Shown here: positions 44,609 through 56,532 of the stretch, piece by piece
Layout: every line of letters begins with the position of its first letter
Position numbering within the stretch: position 1 is the first letter of the stretch
Origin: Gambelia wislizenii
Lineage: Eukaryota; Chordata; Lepidosauria; Squamata; Crotaphytidae
DNA: 64,000 bases
Direction of reading: 5' to 3'
Assembly (NCBI GenBank): GCA_030847615.1
Contig: JAUMIR010000001.1
Location: 183,229,001-183,293,000, forward strand
The notes under the pieces: generated by a model
What the model was told of the DNA's origin: nothing
What the model saw: only the letters and a program-made list of their open reading frames with translations
The model's database searches: none
Translations under genes and position numbers: made by a program

Positions 44609-44865
44609 CAGTTGTACCCCTGTATCCACGGGAGTTCAGTTCCCAGATTTACTGTGGATACCAGAAACCATGGATAACAGCAAAACCTATTAAAATAAAG
44701 GATTTCTGGTAAAAACATATCATAGATTTGCATTGGAGGACCTAGAAGATGCCTAGAGAGGATGCCTCTCTAGCTGTTGTCCAGTGCAACGTTATGGTAC
44801 TTGTCCCTATCTTGTGAATAACTGAAATGGCAGATATTGGTCCCACAGATACAGAGGTCTGACTG
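44609..44865. mobile_element. Pogo-like MITE (family P), copy 4
   Basis: The left CAGTTGTACCCCTGTATCCA pairs with the right 'cacagatacagaggtctgac', with TA at both borders. The internal 'ttgcattggaggacctagaa' 'gatgcctagagaggatgcct' matches copies 2 and 5. Confidence 0.75.
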
Positions 44866-45141
44866 TACTTGCTAGTATGGTCTTCTCTAGCTCAAACACA
44901 ACTGGGCTTTTTTCAACTGCACAGTCACATATAATATTAGGATTAGTTTCTTTTTCACTGAATTTTAAAATGCATAGGCTCTCATTCACTGGGAAATATT
45001 AAATACAATTACTACAATGCCATGCACTTCTCCTTGGAAGCAAGTCCCACTGAATTCAACATCTTAGAATCATAGGTTCATAGAGTTGGAAGAGACCATG
45101 TGGGCCATCTAGTCCGACCCCTGCCATGCAGGAATACATGA

Positions 45142-45875
45142 TCAAAGCACTCCCGACAGATGGTCATCCAGCCTCTGTTTAAACACCTCCAAAGAAGGAG
45201 ACTCCATCATACTACGAGCTCTTACTGCCAGGAAGTCCTTCCTAATGTTTAAGTGGAATCTCCTTTCCTGTACTTTGAGTCCATTGCTCTGTATCCTGGT
45301 TTCTGGAGCAGCAGAAAACAAGCTTGCTCCATCCTCAGTATGACATTCCTTCAAATATTTAAACATGGCTATCATGCCACTCCTTAACCTTCTCTTCTCC
45401 AGGCTAAACATACCTAGCTCCCTAAGCCGCTCCTCATAGGGCATGGCTTCCTGACCTCCCACCATCCTGTTTGCTCCCTCTGGACATGTTCCAGCTTGTC
45501 CATAGCCTTCTCGAATTATGGTGCCCAGAACTGGACACAGTATTCCAGGTGAGTCTGACCAAAGCAGAAAAGAGTGGCATTATTACTTCCCTTGATCTAG
45601 ACGCTATACTCCTATTCATGCAGCGTACAACTACATTGGCTTTTTTAGCTGCCACATCACACTGCTGACTCATATTCAGCTTGTGGTCCACTAAGAGACT
45701 CCTAGATCCCTTTCGCATGCACTGCCATCAAGCCAGGTGTCACCCATCCTATATCTATGCATTTCATTTTTACTGCCCAAGTATAGTATTTTACATTTCT
45801 CTCCATTGAAATTCATTTGGTTAATCTTGGCCCAGCTTTCTAATCTGTTGAGGTCATTTTGAATTCTGATCCTAT
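45142..45875 (-). pseudogene. CR1 distal RT and C-terminal remnant
   Basis: Minus-strand frames read MRYRMGDTWL-like sequence, [40 protein letters not shown] (frame 45718-45434), then EAMPYEERLRELGMFSLEKR, SLFSAAPETR and FHLNIRKDFLAVRA (frame 45465-45142), the same order as the intact copy at 40560-41150. There are several small frameshifts. Confidence 0.85.
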
Positions 45876-46025
45876 TTCTCTGAAATAGGTTATACCCCTC
45901 TATTACTACATTTCAGTCATGAGATTCATCCAACCAGGTTTCAGTGATGCCTATTATACCGTATTTGTTTTGATGTGCTAAGAGTTCAAGTTCATCCTGT
46001 TTATTTCCCATGCTCTGGTCATTAG
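45876..46025 (-). pseudogene. CR1 endonuclease N-terminal remnant joined to distal RT
   Basis: The minus strand reads MGNKQDELELLAHQNKYGI then IGITETWLDESHD, the N-terminal motif of the CR1 endonuclease with its catalytic Glu, followed by a TGA and EGYNLFQ. At about 45870-45880 it passes without frame change into the RT segment NDLNRLESWAK. The join is thus an in-frame internal deletion. Confidence 0.75.
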
Positions 46026-46399
46026 TATAGAGACATCTAAGACCATGGGCCATTCACCCTATCTTTCAAAGATTTCATTCCTCCCACTGTTGGGTTCTTG
46101 TACTATTTGCTAGGTTCTCTGTATAACGTTTGGGCTATTATCTCCAACACTTGATGAATTCCTGCGCTCAAGAATGCTATCTCCCTCCCACACACAACTC
46201 AGATTAAAGCCCTCCTGATCAGATCTTCCAGACTCTTAGCAAAAACATTCGTACCAACTGCTGTGAGGTGAAACCCACCCCTTGCCAGAGATCCACCTCC
46301 ATGAAACCAGACACCATGGTCCAGGAAGCCAAATTGTTCCCATTTGCAAAGTCAATTTTTCAACTCCACTATTTTTCTCTCCCTACCTTGGACGTGCCC

Positions 46400-47240
46400 T
46401 CCCACTGAAAGGACAGACAAAATGACTACCTATGCATCCATGTCCTTCAGCTTCTTACTCATAATCCCTTCTCATATTATGAAGGCTATGCCTTACAGTA
46501 TCATTGGTTCCCACATAGACCAAAAGGAAGGGATAATGGTCAGTGGGCTTGACAAGTCTTGACAAGTGGGCTTGACAAGTCTTGAGGATTTTTGCCTCAG
46601 GGAGACAGCATACCTCTCAAGATATCTTATCAGGCCCACAAACTACTGAGTATGTACAGCAGGGAGTCCACTACCACCACCACATGCCTCCTCTGAGGAT
46701 TTGCAGAAGCCAGTCTGTGTGCTGAACCTTCAAATGTCTCATGCACATTCTTTGAGACCTGGCTCTGCTGCTCTATTTCCTGTTCCTATAAGGGAGAGAG
46801 CTTCAGACCAATTCTGTAGTGTCAAACTCATAGCATGACCCCTGTTCCTTCTACTTCAACATGTTATATTCTTCCAAATGTTTACCTCCTGTGTATCAGA
46901 ACTAACCTCCTCCAGGCAGGCATCTCCTGTGTCTTCCCCAACAAGGACTGTCTGCTCTGCTCTAAGAAAACCTCCTGCTCCCTAATATGCTGTAGAGTGG
47001 CCAATCAGGCCTAAACTTGCCTTCTCTTTCAACAGCAGAACCGACTTGCAGGTATAGCTATGCACATCCACTGGCAAGAAGACAAACATACCACAGCTGT
47101 TGCAGGTGACTACAGCAGATCCCTCACTGTCCATATTGAGTACTCTGAAGTAGACACTAAACTCGAGGCCTCCCCTTCGAAATTCACCCACTAGACACCC
47201 ATGCCAAACAGCCCTGTTGTCCTTGTTTCTGTACACCAAG
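46400..47240 (-). pseudogene. CR1 ORF1 remnant (Cys-rich part and esterase-like part)
   Basis: The frame 47239-46982 has CNSCGMFVFLPVDVHSYTCK, a Cys/His-rich segment typical of the CR1 ORF1 N-terminal part. Further on, frames around 46520-46430 give LLVYVGTNDT and RRDYE, the block around the GTND motif of the ORF1 esterase-like (SGNH) domain, and VVILSVLSVGGHVQGRER. A short duplication (gtgggcttgacaagtcttga twice at about 46543-46585) disturbs the middle. Confidence 0.65.
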
Positions 47241-47579
47241 CTCCAGGGACTGGGGATGCAGCTATATAGAGAGCTAGTAACTCCTAGCTCCTCCCTCTGT
47301 CTCTGACCTGCTTCCTCTCAGCAGTCTCTGACTCACTTCTTCTCATCAGAAGCCCTACCTCCCTGAGACCAGGTGCTCAGATAGAGGACCTGGGCCTACA
47401 TACACACAGCTCTCACAACCAACAAGGTCACCACCACACAATGTAACACTAATGACCCCCCCAAGCAAGCCTCCTCCCAATCTCAGATAAACAAATGCTA
47501 ATGGGCACTCAAGCACCCCCTCTCAGCAGCTCACCAAACAAATGCTAATGAGTTCCCCCAGGCATGCCTACCCTCAGCT

Positions 47580-47860
47580 TTTTTATTTATTTATTTATTT
47601 ACTTATACCCCACTCTTCAGCCTCAAGGCTATCAGAGCAGCTTACAAATTGTTTTAAGCAATAGCTATTTACACATCTACACTACATTAAACAGTTTCCA
47701 ATGTGTGTTAGCTAATTGCCCCCCACAAGCTGGGTACTCATTTTACCGACCTACGAAAGGATGGAAGGCTGAGTCTACCTTGGAGCCCGCTGGAATCGAA
47801 CATGCAACGTGGTGGCTTGCAGGACTGGCATTTAACCACTGCGCCACCAGCCTAGAATCC
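47580..47860 (-). mobile_element. tRNA-derived SINE with L2-type tail
   Basis: On the minus strand an A box (tggtggcgcagtggttaaat, 47831-47850) and a B box (tgttcgattcca, 47791-47803) have tRNA-like spacing. Then follow 'cgtaggtcggtaaaatgagt', 'acccagcttgtggggggcaa' and a tail 'gtaagctgctctgatagcct' ... 'gggtataagtaaataaataa' resembling the L2 3' end. The head matches squamate tRNA SINEs, but the tail differs from the BovB-type SINEs elsewhere in the window. Confidence 0.8.
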
Positions 47861-49090
47861 ACAGCCTAGAACCCACACCCACACCAGCTTTAGCCCAACA
47901 AACTCTCCCAACAAACTCTCTGGGGCTAGAAAAGTATAATTCGACAGCCACAAGCTCACCTTATGCTATTTCTTCCAGCATGTCCAATGTGAGCACTCAT
48001 AACAGCACTATTTGTCTATGCAATATTCTTTTTTTTATTTTGTTAGGTACTGGGGGGTGGTCAAGCGAGATAGATTACAAGAAAAGGAACAAGTCCGAAT
48101 TTAACATAATTGTGGCCAATTTAAGGAATATACCAGAACGTGCCAGAGGAATAGTGGCTGTTATACCTTCTATGTTCCCCAAAATGATTAGGTATAGTTA
48201 CAATTTTATAGGCAATGGTTTGGTTCGTTTTAAGAAGTAGTTCGGAAACACCATGTCAGTGTTAAAGGCTAGTGGTCTGTTGTATAAAGCTGGGAGAACA
48301 AACCAATAAGTCTCAAAGGTGCTATTGGATTTCTCAGTGCTTTTTATTTTTTAAAAAATGCAGCAACTTCTGAATAGATATGCATAGGGCTGTGCTATCA
48401 ATTAAGGTTGAAGATCCACTTTGCCAGGAAACAAAATCAGAGAGAAAATGTTTCATAATGAAGTGACACTTCTTTGTATATTCATTCTCAACTATGATTC
48501 CCTCAGCAAGGCCACTGCTATCTGTAGAAAATTCAGAGATTTGTTCTTTTCATGCATGCAAGCCAGCAGGGCTGGCTTCCTGGACAATAGGTCTGGTCCT
48601 TTTCATAGGGAACCTTCTATAAGGTATGTGACACTTTTTAATACTTATTAATTCCCCTTCTTTATCTTACCCTTCTGACAATTATGCCCACTTTTAACAA
48701 ATACCCATTCTCTCCTCTACCAGTACCTAACTGATACCTCCCACAATGCTGATAGGTCAGGTAGTTTGCAGACCATCCCATTAGTGTCCAGTCCCAATTT
48801 TCTTGCATGCTGGCCTGGATTACAATTTCTCTATTTCACGCTATTGTGTGAAAGAGGAAACTGGCAGTTCAAGTTTCTGACTTTTCTTGACACTAGTGAA
48901 GTAAGAGGAAGCTTTAAACTATCTTTGCTTTCTGCTCTGGTACTAAAGAACTACAAAAATGGCTCTTTTGAAATGTTTCATGCTATAGAAAATGAGGAAG
49001 AAAATAATAATAATAAAAAAAACTTGTTAATCCAGTGGTTCAAAAGTTCCATCTAATATCAAGATAAATTAAACAAAGTTGCTTTAAACA
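47861..49090. other. Unassigned sequence
   Basis: The 86-codon frame at 47980-48240 and the 96-codon frame at 48766-49056 show no recognisable motif. No repeat ends are seen. Confidence 0.45.
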
Positions 49091-49094
49091 TATT

Positions 49095-49480
49095 TTTTCT
49101 TTCCACAGAGCACTTGGAGAAAAAGTAACATCAACTCAGAGATCCAGTGTTGGTCCTCCAGCTGATCCGGGCCACTGAGACTGAGACGTCATGGGAAGGT
49201 ACGGACACAGTCTTAGAGCAGCTTGGGATTGTGGACTACCTTATCCAATTTCCAGAAGTTGGGGCCAAGCTGACGATGAACCATTCTTTTTAATTTCTTT
49301 ACTTTGGTTGAATGTAGTTACATTAGTAACTGAACATAACTTGAGTAATGTAATGCTTTGTTCTTAATACTCTGTGATTGCTATAACTTTAAGCCTGCCT
49401 GAGGTATGGGAGAAGCCTACCTCATGTGAGATTGCATGACTGATTTCACTTGAATAAAGTAAATTTATTAATCTTTCTGT
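49095..49480 (+). other. Possible transcript 3' end or LTR-like region
   Basis: A good splice-acceptor-like stretch (ttttttctttccacag, ending 49109) is followed by a short open frame and, at 49454, AATAAAG in an AT-rich context. It could be the last exon of an unknown transcript, or the R region of a retroelement whose downstream part is the G-rich 49580-49800 stretch. No protein is recognised. Confidence 0.2.
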
Positions 49481-51190
49481 AACTGATGCTTACCATGTGC
49501 CTTACCTCTTGACTATGCTACTTTGCGTCTCCTCTGGGGTTAAGAGGAGTGAGTTAGTTGATTCTATAGTGGCAAGGGGTGCTACTAGTTTTCAGAGACT
49601 ACACACAATTTCCCACTGCATTGTGCGTGAGAAAGGGGGGGTCCCAAGGGGAAAGACCCCCCCAGTTTAACTCAGTGGGTGGTGGTGGTGACGGATTTGT
49701 TTTGGGGTCTGTAAGGAGCATCCTGGGGTAAGGCTACTCAGGATTACCTCTACAGGAGGGCTAACCTGGGGTTCCAGGGAGTGAACCCAGGTTTAACGCT
49801 TTACAGCAGATTTATTTTTTGAGAGTGCATTGAAAATTCTCAGTTTACAACTCAGGCAGCAAGTAATCCAATTCATTCAGTAGTTAGTGTTTTCACCAAA
49901 AATTTACCTTCTGAGACTTCCATATTTCTACAGAAAGTACATCCATCAAATATACTCCCTCCACTGACAGATTTATGTAGTATATAGCTATCAATGTATA
50001 GGAGTAGAAACTCTTTTCTCTGACTGGTTCTGTTGAAGAGCTTGGAGAAGTTACTTTTTAGACTCCAACTCAAATCTGGCTATGCTGGTGGATATGAAGT
50101 GTTATAGACAAAAAAAGTAACTTCAACCTTTGCTTTATTGTGCCAAATAAAAAAAAAATCTGAGACTGTAACAATACATCTTAGTACTCATATAAGACTG
50201 GTATGAAGAGTTTTAGAGTGAAATTACCCCCAATACCTGTCAGCTCAAAGGTAACTGATCAAGCACTGAGACTTAATTAATCTTTCCCCTCACTTCACCT
50301 TCACCAGTTTAGTTCTATGGGATACTTCTGAGGGCAGAAATAGCTATTTCAAAGAAAATGGTCCCAAAAATGCCAGTCCCAGATCAAGTCTTTCCTCCCT
50401 CACCTCATCTCTGGAAAATGTATTCCAACATATCCTAAGCCTTCACATTACTACAACATGAGGTTCCCCATTCCCTACAAACAGACAATGATATAGGGTA
50501 CAGAGTATATACTCTATACATTATAGGATACTGGGAAAGACATAGTGTCAAGACATGGGTAGATATTATTACAAAGGTGAGAGGAGGCAGCAAAGTCAAC
50601 GCAATGATGACAGGGCATATTTTGTGTAAAGTGTAATTTGACCTTGGGCAAAGCTGCTCACTTTTTTTGGAAGGAGGGAAGGACACCCATTTCTACTTTG
50701 ATGAGCTAGTGAAAGCTTTTGCTCCCTAGCCCTGAACCCAGTAAGACTGCAGTTGTCAGTTGTCTGCATGACTTGTGATTTCCAGATTAAGAATGGATCA
50801 ATGATCAGAAAGAAGTAAACAGTGAATGGGGTCTAAGTTCTATTTGCTTTAATGGATACCCTGCTAGGCCAGCTCATACAGAAGGTTTAATTCAATAGAA
50901 TTTAAGCTAATAGAATTGGCATAATTCAATAGAACTTAATGTTGGGCATGCCAGGTTGCTGAAAGAGTATAATAGCAACAACACAAAATGCCACATAGGT
51001 AGAGAGAAATTAATTACAACATTTCCAGGAGAGTTCACCACTAAGGTAAACATAATATATGAAACAATTACATATTCTTTCCCCATTGACCCATACTTCC
51101 ACTTTTCTTCCTTTCTTCTGTTGTTTCCCTGAAGCTGAAGTTTATATATTAAGCTCTTACCCTTTTTGTAACGTGTCATGCACCTTTACA
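49481..51190. other. Unassigned sequence
   Basis: G- and C-run-rich sequence at 49590-49790; otherwise AT-rich with no motif. Confidence 0.45.
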
Positions 51191-51194
51191 GTGC

Positions 51195-51470
51195 TAGGGA
51201 TGTAAATCCTTGACTATTGCATCCTAGTATGTAATGACAAACAGTCACAGTTTTCTCCCTGTTCTGGGAGAAAAAATGAATATTTGACTACCACAAAGTG
51301 TTCTGGAGGAATTATTCTGTGGAGAAAAACAAATTTTTGGTACCAAAAATATGTTTTTGTTTTTGCACAGTAAATGCTACTTTCTCCACAGGAAGCTCAT
51401 TTTCTATGCAGAAAACAGAGTTGAGTTGGGGTTTTTTGCACAAAATACTATGGCCAGAACATGGTATGGA
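51195..51470. repeat. TGCAGAAAA-rich repeat family, copy 3
   Basis: The left edge 'agggatgtaaatccttgact' 'att' is the reverse complement of the right edge of copy 4 near 60295-60320. Inside are 'ctttctccacaggaagctca' 'ttttctatgcagaaaacaga' 'gttgagttggggttttttgc', in line with copies 1 and 2. Confidence 0.55.
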
Positions 51471-52110
51471 ACTTATGGATGTGTAAGCATAGTAGTTATG
51501 ATGTTACACAGTGAATCCTGGCCCAATATCTCCAATCCCCACTTACTAGGAAACAGGTACTGTGGGCCATCTAAATGGTGAAAATTCTCCTCGCTGAATT
51601 TGAGGAGAAGCCTACCTATCTTAATGGGAAGCCACATCATTATGCCATATTTGGAAGGCGGGGACACAAAACAACAAAAACTCTCAGGGAAAAGCCTTTG
51701 CAGAGTTTCCTGGAATTTTTGAAAAACAGCAAGGGGGGTACACATTCCCCCTTGTTAGAATAGCAATTTGATAGGAATCACTGTCTGACAAGTACAGGAA
51801 ACACGACCTTGATTGGCTGGACAAGCATGGGGGTGGGACTTGTTAACAGGGCAAGTGCCCACAGCTGCCCTTTTTTTTTTCCACCTTAGTGAGCAATCCG
51901 GGATTGGGGAAAGGAGGAGGGAGGCTTTCATTCTCTCTCCCTTCCCTGGTTCTCCCCTAATTCCACAGCTGCCACCATTGGGATTGGGGAAGGAAGGAGG
52001 GTGTCTGTCATCTTGGGTGTGAAGCTTATGGGGGCAAAAACACCATTAAGAAAAGTTGCAGCTGCCACAACCTGCTATTACTATGGGCCACTACAATCCC
52101 CCCCCCTTGT
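51471..52110. other. Unassigned sequence
   Basis: 'tccccacttactaggaaaca' at 51536-51555 recalls the outer arm of family F but does not align further. No gene is recognised. Confidence 0.35.
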
Positions 52111-52114
52111 ATAG

Positions 52115-52460
52115 ACAGGGCCTGTGATTGGTGAGGGCCTGTTCCCTTGCCACTCAGGAAGCATCTGACTGATGGTCCCACTCCCTCTTGTGAGCAATCT
52201 CCGGTGGAACAGGCAGAAGCAGATCCCCTGTTGTAATTCCCCCTTGCACTCACTCACACAAGGGGGGTGGACTGTCAGCCAGCTGCTTCCTGATAGACAA
52301 GGGAAGTGACTCCCATCAATCACAGTGGCTGCTTCCTAGAGAGTGGGCATTGAGGGACTTCCATGGTCAATACATGTTCCCTAAACTAGAGGTTATGTAG
52401 GGATCTTGACTACGTAACAATTACCATAGGTTATGCATTCATAACTGCCATAGAGGATTC
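52115..52460. mobile_element. Foldback family F, third copy
   Basis: The inner left 'ccttgccactcaggaagcat' 'ctgactg' pairs with 'cagccagctgcttcctgata' 'gacaagg'. The outer right arm reads 'ccatcaatcacagtggctgc', 'ttccctaaactagaggttat', 'gtagggatcttgacta', 'ggttatgcattcataactgc' and ends 'ggattccag' (52460). It agrees closely with the copy at 31190-31352. The far left arm is not recognised. Confidence 0.6.
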
Positions 52461-52744
52461 CAGTCAGTCCCCCCCCCCACAGAATAATTAGTGTCAACAC
52501 TTCAGGACATTCAAATATCAAGAGAAAATTGCAGAAAATTCTCACTGTTCTCTTATTCCTGATAGGGTTTCTCAACTATCAGGAAACCCGTTTTTGAACT
52601 TGGGAATGGATATATTCTTTCCATTCCTACATATGCTGCTATTTGCATAAGAACTAGAAAGCCTGTTTCCTTTTGAAGGCTTGACTTGAGATTGGGAGCC
52701 CATAGCAGACAATACCTTGTTTCAGTTGGATCACATGCTGTATA

Positions 52745-52950
52745 TTACACTGGGGATGGTATATAGCTTGGTGGCAGAGCACACACTTTGCTCACAGAGC
52801 CAGGCCCAAAGTTCAATCCCTGACATCTCTCACTAAGGCTAGGAAAGTCTGTCAGAAATCCTGGAAGCCCACTGCCAATCAGTGTGGGCAATTCTGTGCT
52901 GGACAGACCAAGGACCTGATTCAGTATGAGGCAACTTTCTGTATTTTCTC
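52745..52950 (+). mobile_element. tRNA-derived SINE (second tRNA type)
   Basis: An A-box-like 'tagcttggtggcagagcaca' and a B box 'aaagttcaatccctgacatc' have tRNA spacing. Then follow 'aggctaggaaagtctgtcag' 'aaatcctggaagcccactgc' 'caatcagtgtgggcaattct' and 'accaaggacctgattcagta' 'tgaggcaactttctgt', the body of a common squamate SINE unrelated in tail to the BovB-tailed ones. Confidence 0.75.
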
Positions 52951-54278
52951 ACATTGGCAACAGCCATCAAAATATAGGCTTCCACTCAAGTTTTCTATAT
53001 GATGATTTTGTTACCACAAGGAGCTGGCAACTTCAAACACAATGTACATGTGAGAAAAACAGTCTTTCCTAGTTGTTCAATCTATGTCTGCTGTGTCATA
53101 AAGGATGTTTAAAAAAACATACAACCCTGAGCAGACCACAGTAATGTCTGACAGCATAGTAGGACATTAGCCAAAGACAGGAGATACCGCCCTCTCTTCC
53201 TTCTTCCTTCCTTTTGCTTGTAGGAAAAGCAAGCAGATGTTTAAACATGCAAGTGTGTGTGTGTGCGCACACACTACAGTTGGCAGGTGTCCCATTTTGT
53301 ATGGGAAGTCCCTTATTTAGGGGTCAAAAAGCCTGTGCCATATCTGTGTGATATAGGACAACCCAAATCCTATATTTGCAATATGAATGAGAAGAGTGAA
53401 TACCAGCTGTGCTCACAATAGGCAGATCCACCCAGCATATGATACGTAGCAGTAGCCTCTAGTTGCATATCCATTGCTGAAGGATCTACATGTTGTGAGT
53501 GCTTCTGGCATTCACATTTCCTGCTCACAGCCTTCTAGTCTGAGGCAAGTAGCACACTCATACTAGTGACATCCATTATTTTGTGATGGTTCTTGGCCTG
53601 CTGGTTTGGGATTCTCACAAGGTTAGAGGGCTTGTGGGAGCCAGGAAATCTCATGAGACTTGAGGTAGCCCAAAAGTCTGCCTCATGTTTTCTGGCCAGT
53701 CTTAAGAAGAAAATCAACTGTCCAATGTGAGTTTTTTGAAAACCTGGCAACGTTCACACACACAGAGAGACTTTCCCAGCAGCTTTCCTAATCAAAAACA
53801 GTGAAAAATAAACACATTCACAGATTACAGATTTTCCAACAAATTCATGTTAGGACAACTTACACCTTGTTCCTCCATCAAATCCATTTCAGCACAGCAT
53901 GGCCATGTCCTGTATTTTACATGGTAATATTAACTAGGGAGCCATTTAGAGTGAACCACTGAAGCACCAAGTGCTAGTTGCAGCCCGTGGAAGACTTTCA
54001 TACACATAGTGTGAACTGTTTCTCCAACCATCAGGTTTTTACCACTATCATAAAAATAAAATGCAGAATATGGTTTTATTACTTTCCTGTGCCCATGGGA
54101 TCAGTAAGGGTGTACAGAAAAATACCAATCAAATGCAATGCACATCTTTAGTTAAAGAATCTAAGGCTGCAATCCTCAGCATATCCCACTGAACACTGAG
54201 AGATTTACTTCCAAGAAATAGGCTTAAGACTGCAAAGTTAGGCTGCAATTGTTTTTGAAAAACCCAGTCCCCTAGAGA
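52951..54278. other. Unassigned sequence; short (TG)/(GC) tract near 53252-53274
   Basis: No supported gene or transposon end. Confidence 0.5.
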
Positions 54279-54282
54279 GTAA

Positions 54283-54511
54283 GGATTTTATATCAGATGT
54301 GTGAAAAAAAACAAAAATGAGGCATCAGTGTTTTATTGACGGTCTGAGCCATCAATAAAAAGGAATGACTTATTCACACCCCTGCTACACCCTCAGAACT
54401 GCTGAAGGATAACATTGTCTGATAATGTCACCTGTTTCTGTTATCGTCACGTCCTTCTGACATGATTTGGGATGCAGTTTTTTACCCCATTTCCCTTCAT
54501 CTGATAAAGTC
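54283..54511. mobile_element. Foldback MITE family T, copy 2
   Basis: The left 'ggattttatatcagatg' pairs with the right 'catctgataaagtc'. The core 'ttttattgacggtctgagcc' 'atcaataaaa' is the off-centre counterpart of the core stem at 33340. The flanks GTAAG and CTAAG may be decayed target copies. Confidence 0.65.
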
Positions 54512-54515
54512 CTAA

Positions 54516-55585
54516 GTCTCATTGAACATTATGAAAGTTAGTTCTGACTAAACATGCCCAAAGGTATCCATGAATGCAACATGCATTGAATCTGGCCACA
54601 CTCAATGAAAACCAGAAACATTGGGTGAAGACCTTCTCATTCTACCTCAATAAAGTTATCAATAAAAAAGGGATGTGTAACAACAATAACAAAATTTTAC
54701 TCTACCTGGAAATGGCAACATGTGCTATTCTTGCAGTTTTACCTCAAAAGTCAAAACTGGCCTCTGTTTTAAAACAATGTAAGCTTCTGAAATCTTTTAA
54801 AATATTTTAAAATACTGATAACTTTTCCTGTGGTCTTGGAGAAACTAGACTATTATTACATGATTTTTATCCTAAAACACAACAGTAGGTTAATTTAGTA
54901 ACTTAATCAATAAAAGTTTTAATTACAGATCAATTGATTAATGTATTGATTAAACATTAGAAATTAGAGCTTGCCTGATTTGGATTCATTAGAAGGAAAG
55001 AAAGTGAATGGTATTCAGAATACACAAACATGCAAGATGTCTTCCTTCTGACTGTGCCACATTTAATGGACAGCAACAGGAACAACTATGTCAATTCCCC
55101 CCCCCCCATTTTCTATCATATATTTTAGGAAACAAAATGCAAACTCGGCACAGTCCATATCTCAACAAGCCACAACATGACAAAGAACAAAAATGCACAA
55201 AAGCAAGCTGTTCTGGAACTGCTGATAGCTGGCACATTGAAAAATATGCTATATTTCATAGTTTGCACATAATTTGGATTGGAACACTCATAAAGATTGT
55301 TGAATGGGCAGATTTTATATAACATACAGTATATCTTTTAAACACTAATCATAGACAATATAATTGAATTTTAGATATGTCGATTATTTAACTCAATCTT
55401 ACTACAATATGCATTAGAGTGTATTCCAAAAGGATGAGGAAAACTGATCAAAGATGACTCCCCCCCCAACCCAACAATAAGAAGGAACGTTTGGCCACCT
55501 ACACTAGGGATGGAAAAAATATTCATCATTATTCAATTTTCTGTTCTGATAATACTGCCCAGTTCCCAATATCTGGGTACTGGTG
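54516..55585. other. Unassigned AT-rich sequence
   Basis: No supported feature. The 104-codon frame at 55008-55322 has no motif. A C run lies at 55099-55107. Confidence 0.5.
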
Positions 55586-55599
55586 TTGGGAAACCCTGT

Positions 55600-55961
55600 C
55601 AGGAAGAAGGGGGTTTGCCGCTTGCCGGCATGCCTTTTTGTGGCGACCCGTCCGGCAGCCCCTGAATGCCCTCCGATCCCTCGCTGCACCCTGCCAGGGG
55701 GGGGCCGCATGGCCCCTGGCTGGGGGCCGCCTTGTTCCCTCGTCTTCTTCCCAGCTGCCTTTGCGGCCGGAAGGGGCGGGAGGGAACAGCGGCCAATCGG
55801 GATGGGCCTGCTTGGACCCGGTTGGCTGCGGCCACCAGGGCAGGGCAAGATATCCGGCCGGCTTCGGTGTGGCCAGATGACATCATAAACGGGCGACGGA
55901 GCTGTTAAATAGCAGCTCCGTTGGACCATCGTCCTCTTTTGGCTCCGGAGAGTCAACGACA
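55600..55961 (+). promoter_or_regulatory. DIRS leader with putative promoter
   Basis: GC-rich sequence holds a reversed CCAAT box (ccaatcggg, 55792), 'gatgacatcataaa' (55875, CRE/AP-1-like) and TTAAATAG (55903) as a TATA-like box. A short inverted repeat surrounds the last (ggagctgttaaatagcagctcc). The first ATG after it (55962) opens only 44 codons. Confidence 0.45.
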
Positions 55962-56532
55962 ATGGATGGTTGGGGGCAGTGGAGCAGGCAGAGTGAAGCA
56001 ATTGGCGCTCCACCCCCCTCCCCTCCTCGGGAGGTGACACTCACCCAGGCCAGGGTAAGCTGGGTGAAGATCGGCATGCAGGGCTTGCCACCATGAAAGC
56101 TTTGGTGGAGGTGGGCCACGGCTGAGCGGCGGCTGGGTCCTCTTCCCTGGGCCGGTGGGCCCAGCCAGAGCATGGGGGGTTGGGCATCCCACTTCCTCCC
56201 ACCCACTACCACTTTGCTTCTGGGGAGGAGCAGCACACCACCTCCCCGCAGGGAACTCCAAGCAGGGCCATGGGGTGGGGGCATGGGGTGGGGGAATGGT
56301 GGGACCCCCCGGCACCCCTCCCCCCGCCTCACACACAGACACTTGCCAGGGCAGGGCCCCATGAGGGCAGGCGCTGCGGGCAGTAGCTCCCAGCTGACCG
56401 GGCAGCTGGCAGCGGCAGCCAGGAAGGATGCGCTACCCTTGAGGGTGGGTGGCTGTGGCGCTGGGGGGTGGAATGGGCCGTCAGCGGCCGAGCCGGCAGT
56501 GAAGGGGGTTTCAGAGGCCACCCCCCTCTCTG

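Larger units (their letters stand above)
45066..47560 (-). mobile_element. CR1 LINE with large internal deletion
   Basis: On the minus strand, from right to left: a 5' UTR-like region with a repeated 'acaaatgctaatg' motif (47489, 47537), ORF1 remnants (47240-46400), the start of the endonuclease (about 46020-45880), then directly the distal RT and C-terminal region (45875-45142), ending at the CR1 terminus (gagttggaagagaccatgtg; 'tagaatcataggttcataga'). Everything from mid-endonuclease through the RT active site is missing. The 5' edge is uncertain. Confidence 0.75.

Noticed and set aside
47785..47852. Possible tRNA gene (A and B boxes present)
   Set aside because: No cloverleaf acceptor stem can be formed by eye and the sequence continues into a SINE body.
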